Shown: positions 26,539-38,822, counted from the stretch's first letter. The stretch: 64,000 nt of DNA from Polytrichum commune (GCA_950295325.1 OX485807.1:11435001-11499000); one strand, 5' to 3'. The notes: a model not told the origin generated them from the letters alone. Numbers and translations: made by a program.

Positions 26539-29500
26539 ATGCCCGCGATGTGGCCCGACAGCGTCCAAGCCATGGTGCGGTTAGACAGGCGGAGCCGCAT
26601 CGTGGACCCCCGCGGAGCAAGCTTCCTCAACGAGACTACAGAATTCGGTCAGCTATGGCCGAAAGAAACCACGTTCGCAGATTCCACCCACTTCGAGGAG
26701 CTTCTGGACCGCAGCGGTACCGGTGTCTCCCACCAAACCTCGCTGTTCCGTCTCTATGAAGACCGTCAGAACAACGCAGTTCAGCTCCTCAAACAGCAAC
26801 TCGACACACTCAACATGCAACGTCAGGAGGCTGAGCGGAGGCAGATCCAAATCATGGAGGAAAGCTTTTACGAGCATACGTCCATGTACATGAGCGAGGT
26901 GTCGATGGCGAGTGACGAGAGTCCCCATTTTGAGAGCTACTTTGGGGGAGATGATGGCCCTGCGTCATGGAGCTCTGTGGCGCCCAGCGATAGCTGTACC
27001 TCGGAGATGGAAGCTTCCATGGGTAGCGAGGCTTCGGCTGATTACTGGAGAGAGCGAGCTCGAGGGTATGCGAAGCTCCTTACGGAAAGTATCCGGAGAG
27101 AGGAGGTTCTTATTGAGAAGCTGAGTGAGTGTACAGCGTTGCCTTGCGCCTCGCAGCCTTTGGAAGAGCTTCGCCAGCAGCTTCACCGCTTTGACAATTT
27201 CTTGCGCTTCACATTGCGAAAAGCGCCTGTCGTCATAGGCCACCAGGTCAGTCCCTCTACCCCTCCTCTTTTTTTCACCTTAAGGTAGAGATGAGATGGG
27301 CCCTAATCGAACAGTGGACTTAATTGGGACACCTATATATGTGTGGCATGTGGTTAGGTGTGGATCTATCTTCACTTCGATAATGCATAGGATATTGATA
27401 TGAGTTCCAAACATTATGAGGCAAATGGCTACTGGCACAATTTGGAGTTGCTAATCATCCTGCATTGTGTGTATCATCATTAATTGTGTGTTTTATATTG
27501 TATGAGAAGAGGGTGCAGAGAGAAAAGTATCCGAATTTCACACCTCCTACGTTAACCCCTAAACACTTTTACCATGTTCATGCTAATTGTGTATTCTGTT
27601 TTTATACTGGAAGATATGAAATCTTCATCAAACTTTTTTCAACTTATTTTGTGTCCAGATATTAAGAATGATAAGCGTGCAAGACAACAAGCTATCACTA
27701 TCTATCAAAGAGTCACATTACAAATTATATTCACATTGTACAATATCAAAATACTGTATTCTTTTGAGAGGTGCAAATCGGGCTTCGAAAGCGACTAGGG
27801 TTTAAACATACATTATTTTGAAATTGAACAATGTGCACAATGTGAATATCCATTGTGATGTGAATTTCTGGCAGATAGTGATAGGTTGTCTTGGAATTTT
27901 ATGCTCCTTGACACCCAGCACAAGATAACTTGGAATTTATTTGATGAAGGTTTTCAGTCTGCAGCATAAAGAGAGAACTCACAAGAAGTATGAAATTTCT
28001 AAAAGCGTTTAGTCAGGTCCAGGATTAAGTGCCAAAATGCAAGGAGTTAAGTTACTACATTCTTGAAGTGATTTGAAAACCTTGAATCAATGGCCACCAG
28101 GTCCTCCACTTCTTTTTTCACCTTAACCTTTCATGTCAGGTCCAGGATCGAGCACCACAGTGCAAGGGGTTAAGTTACTACATTGCAGTAGTGATTTGAA
28201 ATCCTTGAATCGATGGTCACCAGGTCCTCCTCTTTGTTCACCTCAACTCATGAATGTTGGATCCAGGATTAAGCACCACAATATTATGTGAACAATGTTC
28301 TTCCTCTGTTCTTCACACAAAAGTAGTCACAAGGAAATTTTGAATAACTGATACAGCAGAGAAGGCCTGGGGCATCTGATAATTCACATATTGTTGGACA
28401 GAGATTCCTTTCATGCCAAGAATATCTCTAGCTATAGGATATTATATGTTCTTCAATATCTCCTACTATGTCCCTATAATGTCTGTTTTTTGACTTTCTC
28501 AGTGGACACAGTAAGACAACATGCAATGTCACTGTGTCCAAGCAACACAAAGTAATGAATTTAAAGGAAGTATTCAATGAATGAAAGGATGAGGATGCTG
28601 AAATTGAGCTGTAACTGATCTTGAACTTGTCTGTCTTTGTACTTGCAGGATAGTGACTTGCGTTACCGTTTTATATACAATGCCTTCCCGACATTGACCG
28701 AGGCGGTATGCTCCAGATTCCTCATTCCTTTGACCACCTTCTGACTGGGGTTTATGCAGGGTTTTACAGCCTCATAGTCTGTGTGATATCCACTCAAGAA
28801 TTTTGTGTATATAGAGCCTTGGAGCATTTTAAAAAGTTGGTCTTAATAGAGTGAAACTGCAGGATGTGTGTTGGGAGACTTCCACTATGATCACTTTATG
28901 ATGCTGTAACCAAGCAATAGAACTTTTGCTTAAGTTAAGCTAATGCGCAGTTCCATTTCAAGTATTTCCATTTAAGCGCATATTGTTCCCATGAATTTAC
29001 AAGTAATATTGCAGAAGGATGCTAAAATTCTCAATGGTCATCTAAATTTGGAGTGGCTTTTGACCTGTGGCTGTTTTGTCGTATAGGAAGTGATTGGAAA
29101 GACTGATGTGGAGATTTACAACGGAATGGGAGTGGCAGAGCTCATGGATTTTAAGCGGGAGGTGCTACGGAAGGGGTGCCCAGAGAAACGAGAAATAACT
29201 TTCAACACTGATCTATTTGGCGAGAAGACATTCATGATAGCTGTGGAGCCTGTTCTTAGCCGGGGAGGTGAGGCCATGGGCCTCAATTACATTGCCATGG
29301 ATGTGAGTGAACAGGTGGATAAACGTGAAAAACTTGCACGTCTCCGTGAGCAAATGGCTGTCCAGAAGGCCATGGAAACCGAGCTTCATAAAACCATCCA
29401 CATTACAGGTAGACATCAATCTACCTTCACAAGGGTACTTCAAGATGTTCCTGATATCATTGACCTTGAATGTAGTCACTAAGCCTTCACTTGTTATTGA

Positions 29501-32500
29501 TCCGCTTACCTGGACATGTATGTCCTCTCTTTTGGACTTGTTGGCAGTACAATTGTTGTCATTGTGCAGGATTATATACTGTGATACAGCAAGACTCTTT
29601 GTTCAGCAGCCTGGAAGTGGAACTGTATGGATAGATTGATTAAGAATATTGTTCTATTGTGCCATGTACATGTAGAATATGAAGATAGGGTTTAGTCTGT
29701 TTACCTCACATTGCATCAGGGTTCTTGTGAAGGTGGTATTTTTTAAGTAGAGGTCCTGAATTTGCAGAGGAGACAATGCGGGCAAAGCAGATGCTGGCAA
29801 CAATGTCCCACGAGATCCGATCCCCTCTTTCGGGTGTGGTGAGTATGGCTGAGGTCTTAGCCACTACGGAGCTTGACGAAGAGCAGAGGCAACTTGTGGA
29901 TGTGATGGTGTCGTCTGGTGACCTTGTCTTGCAGCTTATCAATGATATTCTTGATCTCTCCAAGGTTCAATCTGGTATGTAACAGAGGTAGAAGAGTGGC
30001 ACATTATATGGTTTTCAGTTCTTGCATTCATTTCCCCCATGGTTTTAAATGTTAGGATCATGGTTTGAAGCTCAGTTGTGTAAAGTGAAGTGATTTATGG
30101 TTTTGACAGGGGTGATGAAGTTTGAGGCTAAGAAGTTCAGGCCTCGAGAGGTGGTGAAGCATGTGCTGCATTTGGGTCTGGCATCCCTGCACAATAAGAA
30201 CATTGTCCTTGAAGGACGTATTTATGATGATGTGCCTCTCGAATTGATTGGGGATGTACTCCGTATTCGCCAAGTTTTCACAAATTTAGTCAGGTACTCC
30301 ATCCTCTTGGCATACTCTACACTTTCAACATTTTTATTTCTCTTTCCTGTACTGTTAAGTTGATCAATCAATCAGCTGATGACTTCTCGCTCTTCGCATT
30401 TTGCAGCAATGCTATCAAATTCACACATGAAGGTAGTGTGTCCATAAATATTCGAATTGTTACATCCACTCCAGCACCTGTGGATGGGGCAGCCAAAAAT
30501 GCCTACCTACCTGCACGTAACCACCCTTCAATGGCTTCAACACCTTCTGCAGCCGGCTCTGAGGAATCTTCTCTTTACCGTTCCAGACCGAAGTTTGTAA
30601 CAGCGCTTCAAGGGGAAGTCGGTTACAACGCATGGCCCCCCTCCCCTGACATGAAGTCACGGTTCATATCGCAGCAATCTGCACCTGCTGGACCTTCTAC
30701 CTCGAGAGGCCTTGACCTTGACCAAGGAGGAACTGAAGATGTGGTCGTGCTGTGTTGTGATGTTTGTGATACAGGAATAGGAATTCCAGGTAAGAACAGA
30801 GAGTTTTATTCTGCCAAGGGTACAAGACTATCCTTAATTATAAGTAGTTTGTTCTCCCTGGCACTGGCCGAAAATGCCAGGGTGGATTTGATTGGACAAA
30901 GCAAACATGGGATTGGCTGGGAGAGGGGTTGCTATATTAATAGAACCCCCAATAAGTAGTATACAAATCCATATTAAGCTTAGTTTCAATGAGTGCAGCA
31001 GATAAGGAGTGTGAGGAAATCCAGAAGAAACAGTCTTGATGTGAGGGGTGTCATGTGTTGATCCTTGTGTCACACTGACTGATTTTTTTTTGCATATGGT
31101 TGCAGAATCAGCTCTACCAACATTGTTTGACAAGTACACACAAGTCAGCACCACACATGCACGCAAATATGGTGGCACTGGCTTGGGATTAGCAATCTGT
31201 AAAAATCTGGTACAAAAAAGAAGCCCTTCGATGGTATTCATTACTAGTAATGCACAAACGCTTCCTGGAACCTCTGATAATTATCCCAAGTGCAGAGATG
31301 GTTGGTGAAAGTGCCACCATTGTGTAATTGTTTTGTGGGTTTGGAGGGTTTTATAAAGCAGTAAGATATACTGATTGAAGAGGATCTGAATTTGCAGATT
31401 GAGTTGATGGGGGGGAGCTTGACAGTGTCAAGTGAAGAAAATCATGGGTCAACATTTTCATTCAAGGTGCCTCTGCGAGTTGCCCCAGAATGTTCACAAA
31501 GTACTGGCCAGCTTAGTGAAGAGGTGTATGACAAAATGACAAATGAGGCGAAACGGGAGGGTGGAACTGAGAAGTTAGTATCAACAAAGAAAGTTGGCTA
31601 TCTTCATTATACATCGAAAGTTGCTTCGCTCACTACAAGCCAGTCTTCAGGTGAGTCCAATCCAGGAAGTTTTAGTAACGCATCAGCGGACTCTTTCACA
31701 TCCTCAACAGCTGCATCCTTGAGCTCTAAGCAGCACTTAGAAAAGGCAGCGTCATTGGACCCTAGTCCATACAGTAAGGACCCTCTTCATGAAGCAAAAA
31801 TATTGGCAACCCGGCAGAGAATAAGTGGGGTAGGAAATTCTCAAGATAGTTCATCAGAGTTTATGGATGTCGACTCCAGGGCACTGGATTATAAGGCATA
31901 TATTCCTGGCCGCTCAATGTCAGAGTGTCAGTCTCCAGGCCCCTGTATACTGAAAAGTATGGAGGGCTACAATTCAAGCATAAAACCAAAGGTCCAGTCA
32001 CCAACAAGGTTAGGCTCCTCTAGAAAGGTAGGAACGAGCAACATACCTAAAGTACTGTTTCCAAACACTCAAAGCATGCAACATCAAAGACATCCTCGGA
32101 TCCTCCTAGCGGAAGACAATAAGGTGAATGTGATGGTGGCCCAGTCCATGTTGAAGCGGCTTGGTCTTAAATTGGAGGTTGTCAACAATGGGGCTGAAGC
32201 ATTGGAAGCTGTGCAACAGCACTCGTATGACGTCATTCTGATGGTAGGTAGCTCAACTGGTCAATGTAAGAATAAGCAACTGATTCATTAGCTTAATGAC
32301 ATGTATTTTTAATACATAATACCCAGTGCTAAGGTTTTATTTTGACATTTTCTGTTTTCACACAATACTTAAGCTCGATTTGTGAATTATGAATTACTGT
32401 GTGGAGATGAAGATATTAATCACATTGTTAAAACTACCATCAGGAAGAAGTTTAATAACCACTCAAGGGAAACTATTGCCTTCTAGTCCAATTTCTCTTC

Positions 32501-34010
32501 TGGACATAGGTACATGACGTCCTGTTTCTTACACATTGAAGGACTATCCAACATCTAAAGTCTTCTGGATACTTTCACTACATTTTTCTTCTCTACTTGG
32601 TCAATTATGCATCTGATATCCTTTGTTTATATGTTTTGGTATTTACCTGTCTGGATATGGAAAGTGGCTTTATACATGATGCGCAGTCCGGTTCAATAAT
32701 TTGAAGTTATTGAAGGCAGTCCTCCTTTTGAAATAATCATCTCTAGTTTAGAATGGAGATGACCCTTTGACAACCAGTAGGGTCCAGGACAAACCCAAAC
32801 TAGTGTTGGCAATTGAAAACTGACCTCAAGTATTCAATTGTTGAAGTTTGGCAATCTCAAGTTTTCACTGCAAGGTTTCTTGCGTAATTATTCTTGTACT
32901 ATGTAGATAGTCTCTACCTGATTTCATTGAGCAGGTGTGTTAATGGACTGAATATCATCATTTTATCAATCGTCTCTTTTAATTTTCTTTTGGGTAGTGT
33001 ATTCTCCTTGCTACCTACGATTCTTAAACCCCATAATCAGTGCAATGGCAAACAGCTGAATAACTTTTCCAATAGCGTCCTGAATTGAAATCTGATGTGC
33101 TTGTATGAGGATTTACGGTGAGTTGCTGATAGTTGGTCTTGCACTCTTCGGTCTTGCAGGATGTCTGTATGCCAGTGATGGATGGGTTAGAAGCCACACG
33201 GAGGATACGCAGATATGAACAAACAGGCTCTTGGGAGGTTCCTAAAGAGGGGCAGGCTGAGAAGAATCCTGGAGATTGTGATAAAGAGTTCCCTCCTGAT
33301 GTGCGATTTGCCAATACAGCTCCTCAGATTCCAAGGAGGCCAAGAGTTCCCATTATTGCTGTACGTTTTGCAATATTACAGTTCAAGCTTACCATCTTTT
33401 AACTTATAGTGTTCATTTTCTTTGTGACTTTGATATGTGAATGCATTCTCCCTTGTAATGCTCTTTATCTCCGTGTTTTTTAACAGGCTTTGTGAATTAA
33501 GTTCTAAATTGTATACTAACGAGGCTTAGTTTGCGAGCTGTGGAAGGATTGTGTGAATTTCTGTAAATTTGAAAGTTTATGTGTTGAAGGAGGTGCAGTG
33601 GTAACGATTGCACTCAGCAGATTCTCATTTTCATTTCAATGTGGACTCTAAACGTCAGCAAACAAAGTAAATGAGGGCTATTTTGGAGAAATTGTTCCAA
33701 AGTCGTATGAATCACTTTCATATGTTTTTCTTGCAAGGGTTATTTTGACGGATTTGGGAGGCCTGATACAAGAGCCTAGACCCAGGCTAATGTTTTTCAC
33801 ATGCTGATGAATTGGTTTTCTCTCTTCTTGGTTTTGCAGATGACAGCCAATGCATTGGCTGACAACATGCTGGAGTGCTTTACTCATGGAATGGACTCAT
33901 TTATCGCCAAACCTGTCACGTTTACGAAACTGGAGCAGGTTTTGAAGCAGTTTATTCCTTGTCTTGACCGCACTCAAAGCTCCTCAGTGCAACTGACTGC
34001 CGATGGATAG
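26539..34010 (+). CDS. HK5: Hybrid histidine kinase, AHK5/CKI2 type
   Basis: Ten exons with GT-AG introns: 26539-27246, 28649-28705, 29087-29408, 29768-29974, 30110-30293, 30407-30789, 31106-31209, 31398-32243, 33160-33360 and 33840-34010. Together they give 1060 aa, and phases agree throughout. There is no signal peptide or membrane segment, as in the soluble plant histidine kinase 5 (known in Arabidopsis for ethylene/ABA/redox responses in roots and guard cells). The order is: N-terminal coiled coil (~70-110), PAS domain (~215-345), dimerisation/phosphoacceptor helix with SHEIRSP (His-377), and ATPase with N-box Asn-494, DTGIGIP at 614-620, LFDKY at 627-631 and GGTGLGLAI at 643-651. A Ser-rich linker (~690-885) leads to the receiver with Glu/Asp-894/895, phosphoacceptor Asp-938 and Lys-1028. 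All catalytic residues are present. The start is the first ATG after an in-frame stop at 26,443. Family assignment rests on similarity recognised by eye along the whole protein. Confidence 0.95.
27559..28012. mobile_element. Foldback MITE (family H) in kinase intron 1
   Basis: A near-complete hairpin of about 454 bp. The left arm begins CTAAACACTTTTACC and the right arm ends with the inverse of CTAAACGCTTTTAGA. The arms are about 170 bp, and a second pairing block at the centre (CACATTGTACAAT with its inverse) extends the stem. A partial copy of one arm lies at 62,296-62,436, inside an intron of the GTPase-derived exons. Confidence 0.75.
28013..28282 (+). repeat. Tandem repeat, ~122-bp unit, 2.2 copies, in kinase intron 1
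   Basis: Units start TCAGGTCCAGGAT at 28,013 and 28,136, with a third partial start near 28,257. Each complete unit ends with a copy of the exon 1/intron 1 junction (GG[CT]CACCAGGTC, then a pyrimidine-rich stretch and TTCACCT). The true junction lies at 27,238-27,285, 770 bp upstream. Confidence 0.8.
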
Positions 34011-34867
34011 TGGACAAGAAAAACTGTGCTACTGTACCAGAAATCGAAGCCGTGGAGTTTGTACAACTGTACAATCCGAATTCATGGAGTGTTTTTTTGT
34101 AGAATGGAGTTGCCCAGGTGAATGGCTCGTGTAGGTTGGCCATCAATACGAGAACTATGGTGCACCCCAGATAATTTATTCTGAGCCACTTGAGCATAAA
34201 AAATGGATTGGGGCTCTTTTGGCCAAACACCAGAAATTGGCAATGGCCTGCACAACAAATTTTTGTAGGTCATTTGTGATATAGAAAGCAGGAGTTTTAC
34301 CAGGCTTGCCCTCTCTCTGGTCTGAATGTTCCAAATTCCTGAACCAGAATTAGCGATGAGAGGATTGTGAGAACCATAACTGTAGGATGATTGTTGACAA
34401 GAAGTCGACTTTCAATTCTTTCTCCAATATACAGAATTGAACCGTAGAATTGAGCACTAGTGTAAGGACTAGAGAAGGCAGACTCGAATGGGTCTGACAG
34501 GAATGCCCTACAACCTGGAAGCACTCAGTTATGTATCTGTGACACTGTGCTTTAATATCCACCTGGAGCTGGATGTCGTAGCTTGTGTTCGCCATTGGCG
34601 AAAAAGTCAATTATTTCCGGGCTGTGCAAATGCTCTAGCCTTTGTGTGATATTATTTGTATTATAAAATCTGGTCTATTCCAAAAACTTTCCCTTCATCT
34701 TCATGCTTGTTCACATATTGCTCTTGTGTCATACAAATTTTGTCCAGCTTGTGATTGCTTCATCTGTCATTACAATATTGTTGCTATGAAAGTAGGAATG
34801 AAGATGTTGTCTTTTTCCGAGGGTATCTCTTGACTTACACAGTATTTGAGCTTTTTAAAAACTTTAG
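34011..34867 (+). other. 3' untranslated region and flank of the kinase gene
   Basis: This follows directly on the TAG at 34,008-34,010. No further exon with a recognised motif is seen, and the short frames are not convincing. I did not find a single clear polyadenylation signal. Confidence 0.5.
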
Positions 34868-35226
34868 TACCCAGCTTCTCAATTCCTCCCCATGAAAGCG
34901 CATCCCAAAAGCAGAATTGAAGAAGGGAATTATGGATGAGGACCTGTTACTCAAGGTCAATCAAGAGTCAGATCCACACCTTAGCACACAAATCCACTCA
35001 TTAACATGACTAGGAAGTGTGATTTTGTGTGATTTTATGTTGTGTGTGAGAGAAATCTCCGTACACTTCCTAACTTGAACGGACTTACATGCATTTATCT
35101 CCCAAGGTGTCATGCCATGCTTCACTGTGATGATGAGCATGGTGTCCTCAAAGCTGAAGCAGTGTGGAGCTGCAGTATCAACTTGTATATCTCCACCAGA
35201 GGTCCGTTGACAAAATGTAGGGCTCA
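34868..35226. repeat. Dispersed repeat G, copy 1
   Basis: About 350 bp, shared in direct orientation with 41,086-41,437. The conserved blocks are GAAAGCGCATCCCAAAAGCAGAA, CAAATCCACTCATTAAC, TACATGCATTTA and TCCACCAGAGGT, ending TGTAG then CTCA. Read in reverse it begins TGAG and could be part of an LTR, but similarity continues past the TG/CA boundary and no target duplication is seen. Confidence 0.8.
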
Positions 35227-35780
35227 CGTCAGATTTTTGGCTGCCGCAATGGCAAGAATATTACGTGTGCAACGACCCCACCTCTTGGTCAAGAGGTCCT
35301 CCATCAATAGTTCATTGTGAAATCTTCCGTTGACATGGGCTATGTGTGGTGTTTTCACCTCACCCATGGCATGGTTGCTCCAGTCCATTTCTTTCGCTTA
35401 TGTGTGTTTGGTGGTTCTATAGTCCAGCTTCCTTGCATGCTCCTTACTAAATCTATGATCTTAAATGGTTTCTAGCAGATAAGTACGTATAAAAGTTTGA
35501 AATGTACATGTATGAAAGAAAATCATTTAAAAAAATCTATGAGCACCACTTCAAGAATTCATAAGATACATACTCTCAAAATTGTGTCAGCGACTCACTA
35601 CATCAATTTTCACACACAATGTCAGGCAAATCAAAATAAGAACTTAAAATATTTCACTTATATAAGATAATGATCATAGTCTCATACATCATGCTCAAAG
35701 TCTCATGTATGTTGCACAACTACACAAGGAGAAATATTGATTTGAAGATAACTATATACATCGCCTTGGTTTTGTAACCT
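35227..35780. other. Intergenic DNA, nothing recognised
   Basis: AT-rich, with no gene and no clear repeat before the transposase remnant that begins at 35,782. Confidence 0.5.
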
Positions 35781-35781
35781 A

Positions 35782-36057
35782 CATCTACCTATATAGATCA
35801 ATAATTTTGTCCACCCCTCTTTTAGAAGCTAAAATGGTTTGGATACGATTGGGCATGCTATGATACAACTGTTGACACTGCTTAGGAGTGATGAAACGGA
35901 AAGAAGGTTGCACAAGCTCCCACAATTGAAGCATTCCTTTGGTTGGTGTTGGATGCTCATTTAATTTCCATTTCAAAGTGCCAACACATGCTCCATTGGA
36001 TTTAGGTCATGTGATTGAGGAGGCCAAGTAAGCACATCAAAATTTAGCATTTTGGGA
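35782..36057 (-). pseudogene. Tc1/mariner transposase C-terminal remnant
   Basis: On the minus strand, WPPQSHDLNPMEHV is the motif around the last catalytic acidic residue of Tc1-type DDE transposases (usual form: WPPQSPDLNPIE). A one-base shift then opens a frame reading WKLNEHP, CQQLYHSMPNRIQTI and ASKRG, the conserved C-terminal end. The first two catalytic aspartates and the DNA-binding region are missing, because the sequence upstream runs within 20 bp into a terminal-repeat-like stretch. It is clearly non-functional. It may be the same family as the N-terminal remnant at 16.2 kb, but the two do not overlap, so this cannot be tested here. Confidence 0.75.
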
Positions 36058-36072
36058 TATTAAACTCCAAGG

Positions 36073-36102
36073 AGTAGGACAATAATTTTGGGATGGAGGG
36101 AG
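36073..36102 (-). repeat. Stowaway/mariner-type terminal repeat
   Basis: Read on the minus strand this starts CTCCCTCCATCCCAAAATTA after a TA dinucleotide (36,103-36,104), the hallmark Stowaway/mariner terminus of plants. It abuts the transposase remnant at 35.8-36.06 kb. The matching opposite end was not found, so the element is truncated. Confidence 0.7.
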
Positions 36103-36104
36103 TA

Positions 36105-37817
36105 CTACACATGTGGTAAACCTATGGTACAACAGGGCTATAACGTGCAACCTCCTCTCCTCTAGTAATGCACTCATGGGCAAAGAAAACCTTCAGAACT
36201 GTAGGGAACAGTGTTCTGACATAGCACGGTACTAACCAGAAGTGAGGAAGAACCCTAGGCAATGCGGTGAACTTATACTGGCAATTTAAGGTGAGTGATA
36301 AAAACAGTTCCAAAACTGAGTCAATGCACCTAAGTTCAGTCGAAATGCAATTTCTCTCATTGCTACAACAATGGAGCTGAATTTTGGGAGGATCTACACA
36401 TCTCACCCAATTTACGGTTTGGCAGAAAGATGAATACTCTTCCAGACATGACTTCCCGAAATATGCTGATTTGCTGATCGACTCGGTTAGAGAGTCGATG
36501 TGTTTACTTCCATTCCAAAAATAGAAAGACCGCCTCTCATGTTCCTTATTCGAATTTGCTAATGTGTCTATGTAAGTTTTGTTCGATTGTTCAAACCCAT
36601 ACATATGTTGGAATGCTGGAAGTGTCCGCTCTAGACACAGTTACCTTGTGACTCTCATCATGTGTGCTTATTCTTAGGGTGAGTCTCCGGTCCACAACTT
36701 CATATACTAAGTGACGCTAAATACCATAAACGACGCGGCAGGAAAAGGAAGGAACACCATAGAAATTGCTTCATAATGTCCAGGCTACGAAAATGGCAAT
36801 GTAAATATAAAATAATGCAGACCACAGCCTTTCCAACATCCACAAATACACAAGAGAACACATACGACACTATCAAGTGAGCCTCCACCAATTCTACATA
36901 ATTTACATCTGTTATATCAATTGAAGACCTGTCTCAACTCGCCCTTCGCAAGAGGAAACGGTCTGCGAGATATAATACCTACAATGCTGCTGAAACTCTT
37001 CTGAAAACTAAACATCTGCACATTAGTCCTCCCCTCTGTTAAAGGACGAACAAAAACCAAGGGGAAACTACAACTTAGTTCACAACACCACAATCATACC
37101 CCAACAAGAAGACCTAACTGCCCATTGTTTATTATCACTCTATGTAAGAATAAATTCTCACACGACACACTCGCTCGTTATGCTTGTATCCACATCCACT
37201 CGGCAGACTCCCACGATATATACACTAAAGCCGAGGGACTCGCATCTTAGAAATATCAAACAATTGCAGTCTTCAGAACCTTCTGCACACCAATATTCTC
37301 TAACTACTCGGATTAGACACCATGCCAGTATGAAACCTCTGGACCGCAACTTATTCCAGCATTCCTAAAAATTACAACAAGCTCTGGGCTAAAAACAACA
37401 ACTTCCTCACAATCCAACCTAAACCCTTATGCTATGATCATCTATGCTCAGCTTCAGGCACAAATTCCACGACAAAAAAAAATCCCCCGGTGCACATAGT
37501 AATTGCCTCCAATCAAGAAGCCCGCTACCTTCAACAACCATCAACAATTCGTAGGAAACACACATTAATTCATGACGAGAACAGTACTTCGAAAGTTTAA
37601 CCCGCAAGCTAATTAAATAGATTTAAGCACAAAATTCACAAGGTCTTCTCAAGCTTCAGACTAACTGCACCCCGAGAAGAGCACGCATTTCAAAAGGCTC
37701 GTCAATTGACGCAGAAAAATTTTGTACTGCTCTTTGGAAACACGGACGTTACAGAATGCCTGACAGCCACTAACATTCCTGTTGGTCGCCACAGCCGACC
37801 ATCACCATCTATAATAC
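36105..37817. other. Intergenic DNA and 3' flank of the S7 gene
   Basis: A 160-codon open frame (36,122-36,604, minus) has no recognised motif and is probably chance. The part next to 37.8 kb should hold the S7 3' untranslated region. I see nothing else I can support. Confidence 0.5.
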
Positions 37818-38671
37818 TTAAGCAGCAGCAGCTTCCTGGACAGGGTACTCAAATGTCACTTCCTTTCCTGTCAACTTCTTGTATACTCCGGAATAGGTCT
37901 CTAGCTTGAACTCCGTGCTGTTCCTTTCCTTAGGGTCCAAGTACACGCGCATGATTCGAGATCCATCCAAACGATAACGGATCCGCTTGCCAACAATCTC
38001 CGAAGGGTACACGAGGTCCTCCAGGATAGCCTCGTGCACGGAGGTCAAAGTCCTGCTGCGTGGCCTGTTCACGGCCGAGCCCTTCTTGGGGGGTCTGAGG
38101 ATGCGCCTCGTAGCAATAACGACCACATCCTGGAGTACTTGCAATGCACATCATCAAAAAGCATATCCTCTCCGAGGTTTGTGCACATTCCGACCATTAA
38201 ACCCTAACAGAAGTTGGGCTTCCCCTCGTGCGCCGGGAACAATGTAAATGCCAATGCATGACTGCAAACCCTAAAAAACCCTCCAACACCAAACATTGGA
38301 GTACAAACAAGAAGGACACAGAAAGGAGGATCAACATATCACAACGGGGAACCAATTTGGCCCACAAAATTAGGGTAAGAATATTTCTAGGAACGCACCT
38401 TGCCACTGAACTTCTTCTCCAACTCCCTCACGAGGCGGGCGTGGATCTTCTGGAAAGCCTTGCGCAGCCGGTACGGCACGTGGATGATCACGGCCTTGCG
38501 GTTACCGGACACATCGACCTCCTTGGCGGAGTTGATGTACAGGTCGCGAAGGTCGCTCTTTAGCTCGTTGTTGGTAGACTCCAGGTCGAAGAGGGCCTGG
38601 GCCACGGACTCCTCGAATTCATCGGGCTCCTGCCCTTTCTCCTTCTGAATCTTCCTCCTCGCAGTAAACAT
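37818..38671 (-). CDS. RPS7: 40S ribosomal protein S7 (eS7)
   Basis: Two exons, 38,671-38,399 and 38,129-37,818, joined in phase 0 across a 269-bp GT-AG intron. They give 194 aa, close to the usual 190-192 aa of plant eS7. The protein starts [11 protein letters not shown] and includes the conserved blocks [42 protein letters not shown] and [17 protein letters not shown]. eS7 is a small-subunit protein needed for late 18S rRNA maturation. The start is the ATG at 38,671: the frame continues upstream, but that sequence is low-complexity and the family always begins at this Met. The reading frame is intact, so this is probably an expressed gene. Its promoter carries the motifs typical of plant ribosomal protein genes (see 38,808-38,822). 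Confidence 0.97.
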
Positions 38672-38807
38672 GGCTGCGGCTGAGGAATGAACAGGGAACC
38701 CTGGCGATGGAGTTGGCGATGGCGTGGGAGGGCCAGCAGGCGAAAGAGAGAGAACACCGCCCTGCTCGCCCTTGTGCAAGAGAGACGCTTCCCAGACCTA
38801 GCCGCCC

Positions 38808-38822
38808 TTTAGGGTTGGCCCA
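38808..38822 (-). promoter_or_regulatory. Telo-box next to site II element, S7 promoter
   Basis: On the minus strand the sequence reads TGGGCCAACCCTAAA: a site II motif (TGGGCC) directly joined to a telo-box (AACCCTAAA), about 140 bp upstream of the S7 start codon. This pair is the known signature of plant ribosomal protein and translation-related genes. Two further AAACCCTAA copies lie in or near the intron (about 38,197 and 38,266). Confidence 0.85.

Noticed and set aside
34893-35226. Solo LTR (TG...CA ends)
   Set aside because: Similarity between the two copies extends past the supposed TG boundary and no target-site duplication is found, so only 'dispersed repeat' is supported.
36122-36604. 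160-codon minus-strand ORF
   Set aside because: It has no recognisable domain, Cys-rich irregular composition, and no splice or neighbour context. It is probably a chance open frame.
38130-38398. Box C/D snoRNA in the S7 intron (TGATGATG seen on the minus strand)
   Set aside because: The box C-like motif lies only about 20 bases from the 3' splice site, with no box D after it, so the order and spacing are wrong.
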